A stretch of DNA of 64,000 bases from CAVRQM01 sp963838805 (GCA_963838805.1 CAWISK010000003.1:62001-126000), one strand, 5' to 3'. Positions 20,242 to 29,574 are shown, counted from the stretch's first letter. The notes: generated from the sequence alone by a model not told the origin. Made by a program: numbers and translations.

Positions 20242-21302
20242 TCGGTGTAGCCCTGCGCGTCGCCGCCATAGAAGGTGGCGCGATCGGGCTGCGCCAGCGA
20301 CAGGCCGGCGCGCAGCCGTTCCACGAGATCCGGATTGGCGATGAACGGGCGGCCGAAGGCGATCAGGTCGGCCAGGCCGTCGCGTCGGGCCTGCACGGCA
20401 AGTGCCGCGTCATAACCGTTATTGGCCATGTAGAGGCCGTTGAAGGCACGCCGCAGCTTCTGCAGGTCGAAGCCGCCGGCCACCTCGCGCGGACCCTGGG
20501 TCGCACCCTCGACTAGATGCATATAGGCGAGGTGATGCGGGTTGAGCCGTTCGACGGCGGCCAGGAACAGCGGCCTCGGGTCGCTGTCGGCGATGTCGTT
20601 GGACGGGCTGAGCGGCGAGAAGCGGATGCCGGTGCGCTGGCCGCCCGCGACCGACACGACCGCCGCCACCACCTCGGCGAGGAACCGCGTACGGTTCTCG
20701 ATGTTGCCGCCATAGCGGTCGGTGCGGCGGTTGGTCTTGTCGCGCAGGAACTGGTCGATCAGGTAGCCGTTCGCGGCATGAATCTCGACGCCGTCGAAGC
20801 CCGCCTCCAGCGCGTTGCGGGTAGCGTGGCGGTAATCCTCGACGATGCCGGCGATCTCGTCGGTCTCCAGCGCGCGCGGCGTCACGAAGGGCTGGAATCC
20901 TTGTTCGGTGAAGGCCTGACCCTCGGGCCGCACCGCCGAGGGCGACACCGGCAGCGCGCCGCCTGCTTGCAGCGACGGATGCGAAATGCGGCCAACGTGC
21001 CAGAGTTGCAGGAAAATCTTGCCGCCGCGCTCATGGACGGCGCGGGTCACGAGCCGCCAGCCATGGACCTGCGCGGCCGACCAGATGCCGGGGGTGAAAG
21101 CGTAGCCCTTGCCCTGGCGGGAGATGTTGGTCGCCTCGCTGACGATCAGGCCGGCGCTGGCGCGCTGGGCGTAATATTCCGCATTGAGCGGCCCCGGCAC
21201 ATCGCCGCCCGCGGCGCGGGCGCGGGTCAGGGGCGCCATGACGATACGATTGGCGAGCGTGATCTCGCCCAGCCTGACCGGCTGGAACAGGTCGGTGTTC
21301 AT
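20208..21302 (-). CDS. nemA: Old Yellow Enzyme family alkene reductase
   Basis: This is an FMN-dependent, NADPH-using ene-reductase that acts on electrophilic alkenes and nitro compounds (N-ethylmaleimide/xenobiotic reductase group). The 364 residues carry the family markers LFQPVRLGEITLANRIVMAP, QLWHVGRISHP, the flavin/substrate motif FDGVEIHAANGYLIDQFLRD, TDRYGGNIENRTRF and FGRPFIANPDLVERL. The HAAN pair matches the substrate-binding His/Asn of this group. It is a monocistronic gene on the minus strand, with 22 bases to the next gene. Symbol assigned by family resemblance. Confidence 0.92.
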   Translation of the reverse strand: MNTDLFQPVRLGEITLANRIVMAPLTRARAAGGDVPGPLNAEYYAQRASAGLIVSEATNISRQGKGYAFTPGIWSAAQVHGWRLVTRAVHERGGKIFLQLWHVGRISHPSLQAGGALPVSPSAVRPEGQAFTEQGFQPFVTPRALETDEIAGIVEDYRHATRNALEAGFDGVEIHAANGYLIDQFLRDKTNRRTDRYGGNIENRTRFLAEVVAAVVSVAGGQRTGIRFSPLSPSNDIADSDPRPLFLAAVERLNPHHLAYMHLVEGATQGPREVAGGFDLQKLRRAFNGLYMANNGYDAALAVQARRDGLADLIAFGRPFIANPDLVERLRAGLSLAQPDRATFYGGDAQGYTDYPTAAEAEAA

Positions 21303-21324
21303 GCGTTCTATGCTCCCGGGAAGA

Positions 21325-22422
21325 TCAGTCGCAGGCGGGATAGGACGCCATCAGACGCACCTGCCGCCGCCAGGCCCGGAACATGGGAAGCACGCCGCTG
21401 GTCTTGAACCCGCGCCTGCGGTTGGCGCGGCCGATCTCGAAGGCGGCGCGGTAATGCATGAGCTGATCGGCCCAGGCTTTGCGAAGCCGGGTGCGCGCAT
21501 CCCAGATATGCGTGGCCTCCGAGCCGGCGCCGTTCACCTCGATGATGGTGAAATCCTCGCCCCGCCGTAACGCCGCGAGCGAGCGGAAACGCAGGTCGAA
21601 GCGGCCGAAATGGAAATCGGGCATCGCCTGGGCCAGCGCCTCGATCCGCGCGGCTAACGCCGGTGTCGCGTATTCGATGCCGTCCTGGAAGATCGATCCC
21701 TTGCAGTGATTGCCGACCAGGACCAGCCGCACGGGTTCGCCCGGCGCCGGAACCGTGTCGAGCCGGCCGGCGAGGCGCGGCAGGTACAGGTGGGCAATCC
21801 TGCCTGCGCGCGGATCGCGCAGCACCAGCTCGCGCAGGGTCGCGGCGCCATCGCCCACGACATGGGGCGCGTGCTTCAGCGTGATCGAAGTGATGCGCCC
21901 GACCGCCTCGTGCGGGTGGCGAATATAGAACAGCCCGGCCTCGCCCTCCCAGGCGACGAAATGCTGCAAGACCAGCTCGGTGCCGGCCGGATACTGGGGC
22001 AGCGCGCAGGCCAGCTCCGCCGCGTCGGCAATGAGGCGCACCCCCGTCCCGTTGCAGCCGATATCCGGCTTGAGAATGACCGGGAAGGCCAAGCCCGCCT
22101 CGCGCATCACCGCCTCGGCCACCGCGGGCGGCGTATCCGCGCCGACGCGGACATAGGGTGCCAGGACCGCGCGCGCGGCGCCCGAGATCTGGTCGAGAAT
22201 CGCCGCCTTGCTCTCGCCGCACAATCCGCCGGTCTCGATATGCGGGTTGGCGGCGGTCGGCAGGCTCATGTCGCCCCAGCGCAGTCCCAGCCAAATCCAC
22301 TGCGCGACGATCGGTGCATAGAACAGCCAGCCGGGCCAGAACTCGAAGAGGCTGACCAGCCTCTCGCCGGCATCCTGGGCGCCGCCCGGCAGCGTCGTGA
22401 CGCCGGGGCTGCTGCCGGTCAT
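21325..22422 (-). CDS. ATP-grasp domain protein
   Basis: These 365 residues show ATP-grasp features similar to D-Ala-D-Ala ligase or carbamoyl-phosphate-synthase-like proteins: FPVILKPDIGCNGTGVRLI (ATP lysine and glycine loop), EGEAGLFYIRHP and the Mg-binding EVNGAGSEATHIWD. A hydrophobic stretch near the N-terminus (FEFWPGWLFYAPIVAQWIWL) suggests membrane association. ATG 22422 overlaps the DedA stop as ATGA, so the two are coupled. Neither the amino- nor carboxyl-donor substrates can be named; peptidoglycan or surface modification is only a guess from the coupling to a DedA protein. Confidence 0.8.
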   Translation of the reverse strand: MTGSSPGVTTLPGGAQDAGERLVSLFEFWPGWLFYAPIVAQWIWLGLRWGDMSLPTAANPHIETGGLCGESKAAILDQISGAARAVLAPYVRVGADTPPAVAEAVMREAGLAFPVILKPDIGCNGTGVRLIADAAELACALPQYPAGTELVLQHFVAWEGEAGLFYIRHPHEAVGRITSITLKHAPHVVGDGAATLRELVLRDPRAGRIAHLYLPRLAGRLDTVPAPGEPVRLVLVGNHCKGSIFQDGIEYATPALAARIEALAQAMPDFHFGRFDLRFRSLAALRRGEDFTIIEVNGAGSEATHIWDARTRLRKAWADQLMHYRAAFEIGRANRRRGFKTSGVLPMFRAWRRQVRLMASYPACD

Positions 22423-22994
22423 CGCCGGGCCTCCGTCAGCCGGGCCGCCGCGCGCCCGATCAGGATCAGGACCAGCACAAAGCCGATGGCGCCGGCCCAG
22501 CGCCATGCCCCAAGATATTGCATCAGCACGGCGCCGACCTTCATCGAGACACCGAACAGCAGCGAGGTCCAGATCGAGGTGGCCAGGATCGCCGCCAGCA
22601 CGAACCGACCCAGGCTCGCGTGCAGGAAGCCGCAGGCGGTGTAGGTGGGCAGCCGCGCGCCGGGCAGGAACCGGCTGATGAATACCACGTGGAAGACCCG
22701 GTCGCCCAGCCACTCGCGACCGACCTGCTTGCGCGCCGCCGGCACCCAGCGGGCGACGAAGGGTACCCGTCCGGACAGAGCGCCCAGCCCGTACAGGCCG
22801 AGATCACCCAGGACGATGCCTGCATACAGCGATCCCAGCGCCAGCGGCACGGAGATCGCGCCGGCCTGTGCCTGCATCGCGGCCAGCACCGTCGCTGCGT
22901 CCTCGAGGATGAAGGTGGCGAGGATGATGACGGCCGCCTGCAACACGGCATCATGCCCGGCCATGCCGAACAGGGCTTGCGTCACGTCCGTCAT
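22419..22994 (-). CDS. DedA/SNARE-associated family membrane protein
   Basis: This DedA-family inner-membrane protein of 191 residues is placed by LEDAATVLAAM near the first span, GDLGLYGLGALSGRVPF and the family signature FISRFLPGARLPTYTACGFL with its conserved Arg residues. About five hydrophobic segments are visible. DedA proteins contribute to lipid-carrier or phospholipid scrambling and membrane homeostasis. ATG 22994 (MTDVTQALFGMAG) is preferred over the longer frame to 23099, whose extra part is polar and unconserved. It is co-translated with the ATP-grasp gene. Confidence 0.88.
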   Translation of the reverse strand: MTDVTQALFGMAGHDAVLQAAVIILATFILEDAATVLAAMQAQAGAISVPLALGSLYAGIVLGDLGLYGLGALSGRVPFVARWVPAARKQVGREWLGDRVFHVVFISRFLPGARLPTYTACGFLHASLGRFVLAAILATSIWTSLLFGVSMKVGAVLMQYLGAWRWAGAIGFVLVLILIGRAAARLTEARR

Positions 22995-23234
22995 CGCGAT
23001 CAAGCCCCGGCGCGCCCGGTGCGGGTCGAGCTGTCGCCAGGCCCGGGAAAGGGGGGCGCAGCAGGCGGGGGAATCGTCACAGGAGGCTATATGCCGCACC
23101 TCGACGATGTTTGCTCCCCCTCTTTTTCACCGTTGCGTGAAAGGACGGATCAGATCGGGGATGGGTGACGCAATCGTGTTGGCTACATCAATGGGCGCTC
23201 TTGGCTTCCGGCCTCGGCTCGATAGAGTGCGGGT

Positions 23235-23609
23235 GTGATCGCTGTCGCCCAATTCGGGGATCATGCCCGGAAGGTCAGTATCCTCGTGGTCGATGACGAC
23301 GACGAGGTCCGGGAAATGCTTGCCGAGACGTTGCAGGACTTCGGCTATGCCGTCCTCCAGGCCGCCAGCGGAGAGGAAGCTCTTCCGCTGCTGGCCCGCA
23401 ACGATTGGGTGGATATGCTGATCAGCGACATCAGGATGCCCGGCATGTCGGGGCTGGAACTGGCCGAGGAGGTCAGCCGCCGCCATCCGGGGGTGAAGGT
23501 GATCCTGACCTCAGGCTATTTCCAACCCCAGCCCGTTCGCCAGCGCTTCCTGCGCAAGCCTTTTCGGATTCAGGAACTCGCCTCGGCGGTCCGCGCCGAA
23601 TTGGGGTAG
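23235..23609 (+). CDS. Single-domain response regulator (CheY-like)
   Basis: This is a 124-residue receiver domain alone: SILVVDDDDEVREMLAETL, phospho-acceptor Asp in MLISDIRMPGMSGLEL, the switch region VILTSGYF with Ser in the Thr position, and FLRKPFRIQEL with the conserved Lys. There is no output domain, so it would act by protein contact or in a phosphorelay. No kinase gene is adjacent. The start is GTG 23235. A 25-codon open frame with a strong ribosome site (23091-23168) precedes it. Confidence 0.9.
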   Translation: MIAVAQFGDHARKVSILVVDDDDEVREMLAETLQDFGYAVLQAASGEEALPLLARNDWVDMLISDIRMPGMSGLELAEEVSRRHPGVKVILTSGYFQPQPVRQRFLRKPFRIQELASAVRAELG

Positions 23610-23643
23610 AGCCGAGCCAGGTGTTTGGGGTCGGGCCGGGGCG

Positions 23644-24744
23644 CTATCGCCACTCGCCCAGCAGCGGCCACGTGCCCGCGATCAGAGAGACCACCCGGCG
23701 GGACACGTCCGCCACCGCGTAGGCGGGCGGGACGGAGGCGGGCGGATCGAGGGTCCGAGCCAATTGCACCGCATCGACGATCGCCTCGGGCTCGATCCCG
23801 CACAGTATGACGTGGCCGTATTCCATCGCCTCAGGCCGTTCCATGCTTCGGCGCGGCACGACCGCGCGGAAACCCAGCATGGCCGCTTCCTCCGGGACCG
23901 TGCCGCTGTCGGAGACCACGCAGGCGGCGTCCGCTTGCAGCCGCAGCCAGTCGAGGGGACCGAACGGCTCCATCAGGCGGACGCAGGCGGAGGGGGCGAG
24001 CCCGGCGCGGGCCATGCGATCGCGGGTGCGGGGGTGGGCGGACATGACGATTGGCAGGCCGGTCGCGTGACCCAGGCGGCCGAGCGCGTCCAGAAGTCCG
24101 CCCAGGCGCTCCGGCCGATCGACGTTCTCCTGGCGGTGCAGGCTGGCCAGCAGGTAGCCGCCCGGTTCCAGGCCGAGCCGCGTCACGACATCCGTGGCGG
24201 CGATGCCCCGGCGGTAGCGGTCGATCACCTCGCGCAGCGGCGAGCCGGTCACGACGATGCGCTGCGCCGGGAGGCCCTCGGCCAGCAGGTTGCGGCGTGC
24301 CGCCTCGGTATAGGCGAGGTTCATGTCGCTCGCGTGGTCCACGACTCGGCGGTTGGCTTCCTCGGGGCTCGCACGGTCGAAGCAGCGGTTGCCCGCCTCC
24401 ATATGGTAGATGGCGACACCGTGGCGTGCCGCGATCAGGCAGGACAGGGCGCTGTTGGTGTCGCCCAGGATCAGCATGGCGTCCGGGCGGTGGTCCAGGA
24501 TCGCCGCCTCGATGGCCGCGAACAGATGGCCCAGCATCGCACCCGTTGAGGTGTTGGGACAGTCGAGCGCAAGATCGGGGGCGCGCAGGCCGAGATCGGC
24601 GAAGAAGATGTCGCGCAGATTGCGATCGGCGTTCTGGCCGGTATGTACCACGATATGGCCGAAAGCGCGGTCGAGGGCGGGAATCACGCACGACAGCCGC
24701 ACGATTTCGGGCCGCGTACCCAGCACGGTCATGACTTTTGTCAT
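23644..24744 (-). CDS. wecB: UDP-N-acetylglucosamine 2-epimerase family protein
   Basis: This 366-residue member of the non-hydrolysing 2-epimerase family has VLGTRPEIVRLSCVIPAL, VHTGQNADRNL, LILGDTNSALS, YHMEAGNRCFD, the NRRVVDHASD segment, LASLHRQENVD and VSDSGTVPEEAAMLG. The NRCFD and LHRQENVD signatures resemble the WbjD/FnlC branch that epimerises C2 of UDP-6-deoxy-aminosugars rather than plain WecB (GDLYS type). Its divergent neighbours encode the matching dehydratase and reductase. The likely product is a UDP-N-acetyl-L-6-deoxyhexosamine. Symbol is by family; fnlC/wbjD-like may be closer. Confidence 0.88.
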   Translation of the reverse strand: MTKVMTVLGTRPEIVRLSCVIPALDRAFGHIVVHTGQNADRNLRDIFFADLGLRAPDLALDCPNTSTGAMLGHLFAAIEAAILDHRPDAMLILGDTNSALSCLIAARHGVAIYHMEAGNRCFDRASPEEANRRVVDHASDMNLAYTEAARRNLLAEGLPAQRIVVTGSPLREVIDRYRRGIAATDVVTRLGLEPGGYLLASLHRQENVDRPERLGGLLDALGRLGHATGLPIVMSAHPRTRDRMARAGLAPSACVRLMEPFGPLDWLRLQADAACVVSDSGTVPEEAAMLGFRAVVPRRSMERPEAMEYGHVILCGIEPEAIVDAVQLARTLDPPASVPPAYAVADVSRRVVSLIAGTWPLLGEWR

Positions 24745-24867
24745 CCGGCCGCTTCTGCCGCATCGTCGGTTAATGCCGCCACAACAGGCGCGCGATGCTC
24801 CGGCTTAAGCCTTTCGCAACCAGGCACCGTCAAACCTTGCGGCGAACCTCCAAAAAGGAGCGGACCG

Positions 24868-25443
24868 ATGCCGCGCGACGACTGGGAGTGCAATACGATC
24901 GAGGCCATCTTCCGGCCGCGCGGCCTGTATCCCGAGGGGCGCATCTCGACCGTGCTCGACGTAGGCTGCGGGCTTGCCCTGAAATCGCAGTTCATCGCCG
25001 CCGACATCCGCGTGGGCCTGGATATCTGGCGGCCGTATCTCGAAAAGATCGGCGCCGTGGTCCCCTATGTCACCATCCAGGCCGATGCCATGCGCATCGA
25101 CACGCTGTTCCTGCCTCGTTCGTTTGACCTGGTGCTGCTGCTGGACATCATCGAGCATCTGGACAAGACGGAGGCGCATGAGCTGATCGCCAAGGCTGAG
25201 CGTATCGCCCGCCGTGCCGTGGTGATCGAGACACCGAAGGGCTTTCTGCCGCAGGACATCGACATCCTGGGTCTGGGCGGCGACCACTTCCAGACGCATC
25301 GCTGCGGTTTCGAGCCGGACGAACTGGCCGCGCTCGGCTATGACGTGCTGGAGCGCCCGTACACGCTGAGTCCCACGCGCCGCCATCGCGTGTCGGTCTC
25401 GCCTGAGAGCATCATGCTGCTCAACGCCATCAAGCGGTTCTGA
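24868..25443 (+). CDS. Class I SAM-dependent methyltransferase
   Basis: This is a 191-residue cytosolic protein. ATG 24868 sits behind AAGGAG. SAM motif I is STVLDVGCGLALKSQFI, the acidic ribose residue lies in VGLDIWRPYL, motif II is QADAMRID and motif III is FDLVLLLDIIEHLDK. The tail includes VVIETPKGFLPQ. It is the first plus-strand gene of the polysaccharide locus, ending 1 base before the dehydratase start, so it is probably co-transcribed with the sugar genes and may methylate a sugar or repeat unit. That role is inference from position. Confidence 0.85.
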   Translation: MPRDDWECNTIEAIFRPRGLYPEGRISTVLDVGCGLALKSQFIAADIRVGLDIWRPYLEKIGAVVPYVTIQADAMRIDTLFLPRSFDLVLLLDIIEHLDKTEAHELIAKAERIARRAVVIETPKGFLPQDIDILGLGGDHFQTHRCGFEPDELAALGYDVLERPYTLSPTRRHRVSVSPESIMLLNAIKRF

Positions 25444-25444
25444 G

Positions 25445-26525
25445 ATGCGCCCATCGGGTGGTCCCGATCTCGCCGGCCGCACCGTCCTGGTGACAGGTGG
25501 CACCGGCAGCTTCGGGCAGGTGGTGGTGCGCCGGCTGCTCGGCCGCGGCTGCCGCGAGGTGCGGGTGCTGAGCCGTGACGAAGCGAAGCAGTACGCCATG
25601 CGCAACGCCATTGCCGACCCGCGCGTGCTGTACCTGCTGGGCGACGTGCGCGACCGCGACAGTGTCGAGGCGGCGGTGCGAGGCGCCGATCTGGTGTTTC
25701 ATGCCGCGGCGCTGAAACAGGTGCCGAATTGCGAGGCCTTTCCCGAACAGGCGGCGATGACCAATGTGTTCGGCAGCCTCAACGTGCTGCGCGCCGCCGC
25801 CGCCCGCAATGTCGAGCGCGTTGTGTGCCTCAGCACCGACAAGGCGGTGTACCCGGTCAACGCGATGGGGATGACCAAGGCGCTCATGGAGAAGCTGGTG
25901 CAGGCCGAGGCGCGACGGTTCGCGCGCGACCGGCGCACCACGCTCTGCGTGGTCCGCTACGGCAACGTGCTATGCTCGCGAGGCTCGGTCGTGCCGCTGT
26001 TCATGGAGCAGATCGCGCGCGGCCAGCCCATCGGCGTCACCGTTCCCGGCATGACGCGGTTCCTGCTGCAACTCGATGAAGCCGTCGATCTGGTCGAGAC
26101 GGCGTTGCTGCACGGATGCTCCGGCGACATCTTCGTGCGTAAATCGCCGGCCTGCACCGTGGGCGTGCTGGCGCAGGCGCTGCTGCGACTGTTCGGGACG
26201 CACCGGCCAGTTGCGGTCCTGGGTGCCCGGCCCGGCGAGAAGATGCACGAGACGCTGGCGACCGTGGAGGAGATGCGCGGCGCGGTCGATTGCGGCGATG
26301 CGTGGCGCATTCCGGCGGATCGCTCCGACCTGATCGATCCCGATCCGGCGCGACACAGCCCGCATGTCGGCCACGACTACAACTCGCGCGACACGGAACG
26401 GTTGGAACTGGACGCGGTCATGGCCCTGCTGGCCGGACTCGATGAGGTGCGGAGCGCACTGGCCGCCAGCCTCCCGCCTGCCGCGCGCCGCGTCGCGCCG
26501 TGCCGCCGAGTTGCATCCGGCCTGA
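25445..26525 (+). CDS. UDP-GlcNAc 4,6-dehydratase/epimerase (FnlA/WbjB/CapE-like), probable C-terminal frameshift
   Basis: This extended SDR begins with TVLVTGGTGSFGQVVVRRLL (NAD loop) and carries VCLSTDKAVYPVNAMGMTKA, in which Met replaces the usual Tyr of the YxxxK motif, a hallmark of the inverting CapE/FnlA/WbjB branch. It also has VVRYGNVLCSRGSVVPLF, MTRFLLQLDEAVDL, GDIFVRKSP, RPGEKMHETL and HDYNSRDTERLEL. It converts UDP-GlcNAc to UDP-4-keto-6-deoxy sugars. Conserved sequence ends near codon 335. The raw frame stays open to 26869, deep inside the next gene; one extra base near 26480-26515 would give a stop at 26523-26525, six bases before the next start. That repair is inference. Confidence 0.85.
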
Positions 26526-26531
26526 GCGGAC

Positions 26532-27353
26532 ATGCAGCGCGTCCTGCTGATTGGCGGCGACGGGATGCTGGGCAGCGCGCTGCGCCATGTCCTCGCGCAC
26601 GAGATGGCCGCGAGCGTTGCCCTGACGGTACCGAGCCGCGCCGATTTCGACATCCTCTCCGCTCGCTGGGACCATCTGCCGGTTGCCGGCCACGACTGGG
26701 TGCTGAACGCGGCCGGGGTCATCAATCGTCGCACGAGCGCGGCGCAGGAGCGATGGATCGTCAACACCGCCTTTCCACATGCGCTCGCAACCCTGTGCCA
26801 GATTGCCGGCTCGCGTCTGGTCCATTTCTCGACCGATTGCGTCTTCGACGGGCGTCAAGGGCCATTTGACGAAAGTGCCGCACCCGGCGCGATCGATCCG
26901 TACGGACGCAGCAAGGCGCTGGGCGAGCCGCCGACGGCCATGACCTTGCGCACGTCGATCATCGGTCCGGAGCGGCGGCGGTTCTACAATCTGTTGTGCT
27001 GGGCGCTGCGCCAGCGGCACATCGACGGCTATCGCAACCATCGCTGGAACGGTGTCACCACCTTGGCCCTGGCCCGTGCCGTAGCCGGCCTGATCCGCAC
27101 TGGGGCGCATGAGCCCGGCATCCGGCACGTCCACGCGGAGGACGTAACCAAGCACGAGTTGCTGGCAGTGATCTGCCGCTGTTTCTCCCATGCGGCCGAG
27201 CTGCGCGCGGTCAATGCCGCCGATGCGCGTGACACGCGCCTTCGCACCCGCCATCCGGGATTCCTCGCCGCGCTCGATCTGCCGCCGCTGGTCGAGCAGG
27301 TGGCCGAGCTGGTGACGCTGTGTACCCCGGACGGGGCATGGCGCCCCCAATGA
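26532..27353 (+). CDS. RmlD-like sugar-nucleotide reductase
   Basis: This 273-residue NAD(P)-binding protein has VLLIGGDGMLGSALRHVL, HDWVLNAAGVINRRTS, LVHFSTDCVFDG, PYGRSKALGE (YxxxK) and a C-terminal substrate domain with YRNHRWNGVTTL. It belongs to the RmlD/dTDP-4-dehydrorhamnose reductase family. Next to FnlA-like and 2-epimerase genes it matches the WbvB-WbvR-WbvD arrangement, where an RmlD homologue reduces a UDP-4-keto-6-deoxy intermediate to UDP-L-rhamnosamine/quinovosamine precursors, rather than a CapF/FnlB bifunctional enzyme. It overlaps the following glycosyltransferase by 4 bases (ATGA). Confidence 0.8.
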   Translation: MQRVLLIGGDGMLGSALRHVLAHEMAASVALTVPSRADFDILSARWDHLPVAGHDWVLNAAGVINRRTSAAQERWIVNTAFPHALATLCQIAGSRLVHFSTDCVFDGRQGPFDESAAPGAIDPYGRSKALGEPPTAMTLRTSIIGPERRRFYNLLCWALRQRHIDGYRNHRWNGVTTLALARAVAGLIRTGAHEPGIRHVHAEDVTKHELLAVICRCFSHAAELRAVNAADARDTRLRTRHPGFLAALDLPPLVEQVAELVTLCTPDGAWRPQ

Positions 27354-28492
27354 GCGGCGGGCCGGGAATCTCGGTGGTCTTGCCCACCTACAATCATCTG
27401 CGCTGGCTGCCGGCGGCCATCGCGGACATCTGCGCGCAAACGCGCCAGGACTGGGAGTTGATCATCGTCAATGACGGCTCGACCGATGGCACAAGCGAAT
27501 GGCTCGACGCGCAACCGGCCGACCCGCGGGTGCGCATCATCCACCAGGACAATGCGGGCCCGCACGAGGCCATCAACGCGGGCGTACGCGTCGCCGGGGG
27601 CGAGTATCTGACCTGGGTCTCGGCCGACAACCGCAGCGCGCCCTATTTCCTGGAGGCGCTGGCCGCGGCACTGGACATGGAGGCGGACTGTGCCATCGCC
27701 TATTCGCCGTACTACGCGATCGACGAGCACGACCGCATTCAGGCAGTGAAGTTCGACAATCTGCTGCTGCTGCGGGAGTTGGTGACCGGCACGCCACGCG
27801 GCCTGGCCGGATTCATGTACCGCCGCCGCGTGCATGAGGCGGTCGGGCTGTATCGCGGCTTTTCCTGCGACACGGCGATGTGGGCGCGCATCATCGAGCA
27901 CGGAGCTGGCGTGTTCGTGCTTGAACCGACCTGCTATTATCGCTTCCACGAGGATCGCGCATCGGTGCGCGCGCGCGACGCGGTCGAGCAGGAGCGGCGG
28001 CAGATCACCGCCGAATTCTTCGATCGCGACAGTGAGCTGACGGATGCCGAGATGCTGCGGCGCCTGTATCCCGGTCTCTCGCGGCTGGAGCAGTGCGGGG
28101 CGGATGCGGCTGCGGATGGTGCGGCCCGGCTCGCTCGCTGCGGTGCAACCGGACCATCGCTGCGGCTGGCACTTGGCGCGCTGCGCTCGGCCGATCCTGC
28201 GCGTCTGCTGCGGCCGCTGGTCAATGCCACGGCCTGCTCCGTGCGTGCGGGTGTCGATCCGGTGCCGGACATCTGGGCTGCGCTGGACGACAACGCCGCG
28301 TTGGCACCAGCGCAGCGCGAGGCGGCGCTCGCGATGGCGGCAGGACTCGGCGAACTCGGGCGCACGCTGCCCGAGCCGCCCACGTTACTGATCGAACTTG
28401 GCCATGCGCTGTGCGCGCTGGAGCGGCCGAAGGTGTTTTCCTATCTCGCCTGGAAGCACGGCCATCGCGCGGCGCCGCTACCCGCCTTCTGA
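27350..28492 (+). CDS. Family 2 glycosyltransferase
   Basis: This is a 380-residue cytosolic GT-A transferase. The N-terminal 220 residues have ISVVLPTYNHLRWLPAAI, WELIIVNDGSTDGTSEWL, IIHQDNAGPHEAINAGV and the metal-binding-region WVSADNRSAP (DxN variant of DxD), then FSCDTAMWARIIEHG. The rest is helical, unassigned and may be a dimerisation or acceptor domain. It is translationally coupled to the RmlD-like gene, so it probably transfers the aminosugar made by the adjacent enzymes. Linkage and acceptor are unknown. Confidence 0.9.
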   Translation: MSGGPGISVVLPTYNHLRWLPAAIADICAQTRQDWELIIVNDGSTDGTSEWLDAQPADPRVRIIHQDNAGPHEAINAGVRVAGGEYLTWVSADNRSAPYFLEALAAALDMEADCAIAYSPYYAIDEHDRIQAVKFDNLLLLRELVTGTPRGLAGFMYRRRVHEAVGLYRGFSCDTAMWARIIEHGAGVFVLEPTCYYRFHEDRASVRARDAVEQERRQITAEFFDRDSELTDAEMLRRLYPGLSRLEQCGADAAADGAARLARCGATGPSLRLALGALRSADPARLLRPLVNATACSVRAGVDPVPDIWAALDDNAALAPAQREAALAMAAGLGELGRTLPEPPTLLIELGHALCALERPKVFSYLAWKHGHRAAPLPAF

Positions 28493-29459
28493 CGCGGCGG
28501 TGGCATCCGTCAGCAGTTTCACGATCCGCTCGGCCTGAAGCCGCAGGCCGTAGCGGCTGACCACCCGTTCCCGCCAACGGTGCGGGTGCGCCGCCTGGAT
28601 GATCGCCACCGCCTCGTCCACGGCGGCGAAGCGCGTCGGCGCGGGCCAGAACTCGCCGGCTGCCTCGTTGTCGAGAATGGCGAGGTCGCAGCCGCAGGCG
28701 GCGGCCTCGGCGATCGCGTAGCCGAAGCTCTCGTACACGCTGGTGGACAGCAGGACGCCATTGCGCGCGTGCCATGCCGGCATGGCATCAGGGCCGATCG
28801 CGCCGTCGAGGCGGATCGCCGCCTCCAGCCCCAGGCGACGGGCGAGGTGGCGGAACGCATCCAGCGCCACCTTCTCGCCACCCTTGCTGCTGATGTGCAG
28901 GCGATAGCGTCGGTCCTCGTCATGCAGGCGGTGCAGGATCTCGAGTGCCAGCAGCGGATTCTTGTGCAGCGAGAACCATCCGCACCAGCCGATGCGGTAC
29001 GGGTTGAACTCGGCGAACGGGGTGAATCGATCCGTGTCCACTCCGTTGTGGATCACGTGCAGCCGGGCCAGCAGGTCGATCTCCGGTGCAGCCGCGCGGA
29101 CGCGGCGGGCCATGTCCTCGCCCACCACCATCACGTCGCTCACGCGGCTCCAGTCGGTGGCGGCGACATGATCGCTGCCATAGGCCTCGATGCGGTGGAC
29201 GCGCACGATCACCCGCCGCCCACCGAACTCGGTGCCGGCGATCAGCGCGGGGAAGGGCGGCCAGCAAAACTCGAACCACACGGCATCGCGATCCGGCTGG
29301 TCCGTCCAGGCGAGCGCCGCTGCGAGGTCGGCGGCGCCGCGAACCGAAAACATCCGGACCGAGACCTCGCCGGTCGACTTCCAGCGCGCGCGCGAGATCG
29401 GGAATGAAATGGTCGAGGCCCGGCAGCACGACGATCGCCAGCCTGCGCAGTCGCAGCAC
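28478..29459 (-). CDS. Family 4-type glycosyltransferase, frameshifted near the N-terminus
   Basis: The GT-B C-terminal domain is clear: RLHVIHNGVDTDRF, IGWCGWFSLHKNP, LHISSKGGEKVALD, AIRLDGAIGPDAM and the donor-binding LLSTSVYESFGYAIAEAAAC with its Glu residues. The longest frame begins at 29353, but upstream in the next frame LRLRRLAIVVLPGLDHFIPD supplies a normal N-terminus; one extra base near 29378 joins them. I placed the start at GTG 29459, which is uncertain. It overlaps the GT2 gene tail to tail by 15 bases. It completes the glycosyltransferase set of the polysaccharide locus. Confidence 0.8.
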
Positions 29460-29574
29460 GCTTCGCACCCGGGTTGTTGCGCCGCCCAAGCTGCCGGAGC
29501 CGAATTGACGCCGTGTTACTTTCCGCGCCCGTGCCGCGAAGGCAGGGGCGCAGGGCAGGGGAGGCGCGCGATGC

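Noticed and set aside
25445..26869. A long C-terminal extension of the FnlA-like protein
   Set aside because: Beyond codon ~335 the frame overlaps the RmlD-like gene and loses all family similarity; a stop at 26523-26525 after a one-base shift is more likely.
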